From positions 1-5,145 of the forward strand of contig CBFIDI010000074.1 of NCBI GenBank assembly GCA_965661355.1: a DNA stretch of 5,145 nucleotides, given 5' to 3'. Shown piece after piece: positions 4,149-5,145 of this stretch. The position numbers were made by a program, and so were the translations under genes. Each line of letters starts with the position of its first letter. The first letter of the stretch is position 1. The DNA comes from CAMCFD01 sp965661355. GTDB lineage: Bacteria > Pseudomonadota > Alphaproteobacteria > Rickettsiales > UBA1997. The notes beneath the pieces are model-generated. The model did no database searches, was not told where the DNA came from, and was given only the letters and a program-made list of their open reading frames with translations.

Positions 4149-5145
4149 ATGAATATAAAAATTATACAAAGCCAATCAGACCTTGACAATGTTATAAGAA
4201 AGATCTACGCCGTAGAAAAGATAGCACTTGATACAGAATTTTCAAGAAGAAAAACATATTATCCTATTTTATGCCTTGTTCAAATTTTAGTTAAAGATGA
4301 AATATTTTTGATTGATTGCTTATCTGGGGTGGATTTAACGAAAATTTATGAAATAATTAACAGCGAAAAAATTGTTAAAATTTTTCATTCTTCGTTGCAA
4401 GATCTGCAAATTTTTTATAATCAATCAGCTGGAAAAAAGCCAAAAAATCTATACGACACCCAAATAATGGCAAATTTATGTGGAATTGGTTATAATTTAG
4501 GATATTCTAAAATTGTTGAAAAAATATGCGGCGCTAATATTGATAAAAAAATGCAAAAAAGCGATTGGACAGCAAGGCCTTTAAGTGCACAACAGCTTAA
4601 TTATGCGTCTTTAGATGTTTTTCATTTGCTTGAAATTTATGATTATTTAATCAAAGATTTAAAAGTAAAAGATCGTATTTTGTGGCTTGAAGAAGAAATG
4701 AGTTGCTTTATTGATGAGGCAATAAACTTTAATATTTCGGCTCAAGTTAAAAATTTTGCCAAAAAAAGATCCTATATAATTAAAGATAAAAATCTGTCTT
4801 TAAAGGCAAAAAAGGCTGTTTTGTGGCGCGAGAAGAAGGCTCAACAAAATAATGTTCCGCGTCAACATTTTATAAATGATGAAAGTTTAGAGTTTGCATT
4901 ATATTCTAAGTTTAGTGAAACGAATTTGTCAGATATTGAAATTTTAGAATTTTGTAATATGATAAAATTGACAAAAAAAGATGATTTTGATATTGATTTC
5001 GATTCAAATTGCTCTATAATGAACGAAGAGGAAAAAGTGAAATATATTCAATCAAAAGAATTAATTGCAAATATATCTGAAAAAGAAAATCTAAAACAAC
5101 AAGTGTTGATAACTTCTTCTGTTTTAAAAGATTTAATATTAGGAT
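4149..5145 (+). CDS. rnd: Ribonuclease D, 5' part
   Basis: RNase D is a 3'-5' exoribonuclease that trims tRNA and other stable RNA precursors, using two metal ions, in the cytoplasm. The frame starts at ATG 4149 and runs off the window end; 332 residues are visible of the usual 370-390. DEDDy exonuclease motifs: ExoI ALDTEF (Asp28, Glu30), ExoII FHSSLQDLQIF (Asp85), LYDTQIMANL (Asp103, conserved in the family), and ExoIII NYASLD (Tyr152, Asp156), preceded by the family block DWTARPLSxxQLxYA (139-153). A first HRDC-like segment follows at about 205-265 (ALWRE-type VLWREKKAQQNNVPRQHFINDESL). All catalytic residues are present, so the enzyme should be active. The start codon touches that of the divergent exported-protein gene, so the promoter of rnd must lie inside that gene; only weak -10 candidates (for example TATAGT at 4124-4129) are seen there, and there is no Shine-Dalgarno sequence. 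Confidence 0.95.
   Translation, partial: MNIKIIQSQSDLDNVIRKIYAVEKIALDTEFSRRKTYYPILCLVQILVKDEIFLIDCLSGVDLTKIYEIINSEKIVKIFHSSLQDLQIFYNQSAGKKPKNLYDTQIMANLCGIGYNLGYSKIVEKICGANIDKKMQKSDWTARPLSAQQLNYASLDVFHLLEIYDYLIKDLKVKDRILWLEEEMSCFIDEAINFNISAQVKNFAKKRSYIIKDKNLSLKAKKAVLWREKKAQQNNVPRQHFINDESLEFALYSKFSETNLSDIEILEFCNMIKLTKKDDFDIDFDSNCSIMNEEEKVKYIQSKELIANISEKENLKQQVLITSSVLKDLILG
4161..4189 (-). promoter_or_regulatory. Near-consensus promoter of the exported-protein gene, inside rnd
   Basis: Read on the minus strand, TTGTCA (4189-4184; 5 of 6 to TTGACA) is followed by exactly 17 bases and a perfect TATAAT (4166-4161). The ATG of the minus-strand gene begins 12 bases after the -10 box. With initiation 6-8 bases after the -10, the mRNA leader would be only about 4-6 bases, hence leaderless or nearly so, and no ribosome binding site can fit. 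The whole promoter lies within codons 5-14 of rnd. Confidence 0.6.

Noticed and set aside
4149..4175. Upstream ATG at 4175 as the start of the exported-protein gene
   Set aside because: It would add nine residues (MALYNFYIH) before the signal peptide, overlap rnd and place the start between the promoter boxes; the ATG at 4148 fits better.

Overview
The window is very AT-rich and looks like chromosomal DNA of a host-associated alphaproteobacterium, most probably of the order Rickettsiales or a close relative. The clues are a VirB2 pilin of the Rickettsiales type, an L28 protein of alphaproteobacterial type, poor Shine-Dalgarno sequences, long gene-free stretches and a decayed transposase. This placement is an inference from protein resemblance; no species can be named from the sequence alone.

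Left part (1-1373, + strand): the 3' part of trmB (tRNA m7G46 methyltransferase) is followed after 3 bases by a complete murB (peptidoglycan precursor synthesis). A gene-poor gap of 343 bases follows. Middle (1717-2525, + strand): a complete virB2-like type IV secretion pilin gene lies 17 bases before rpmB (ribosomal protein L28), and a good intrinsic terminator closes the pair, which is probably one transcript. 

From 2526 to 3335 there is no intact gene. The minus strand of 2834-3299 carries three out-of-frame pieces of an IS1595-family transposase (N-terminal part, first catalytic Asp block, C-terminal block), so this is a dead insertion sequence. The 2526-2833 part shows only a perfect 20-base palindrome.

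Right part (3336-5145): an unrecognised, probably exported, cysteine-containing protein on the minus strand is head-to-head with rnd (ribonuclease D, + strand, cut by the window end). Their two ATG codons touch in the hexamer CATATG. A near-consensus promoter for the minus-strand gene lies inside the rnd coding sequence and predicts a leaderless or almost leaderless mRNA.

Most of the window is housekeeping (tRNA modification, cell wall, translation, RNA processing). The accessory interest lies in the T4SS pilin linked to L28, the orphan exported protein with its unusual start region, and the transposon fossil. I see no clear evidence of a complete new defence or mobile system here.
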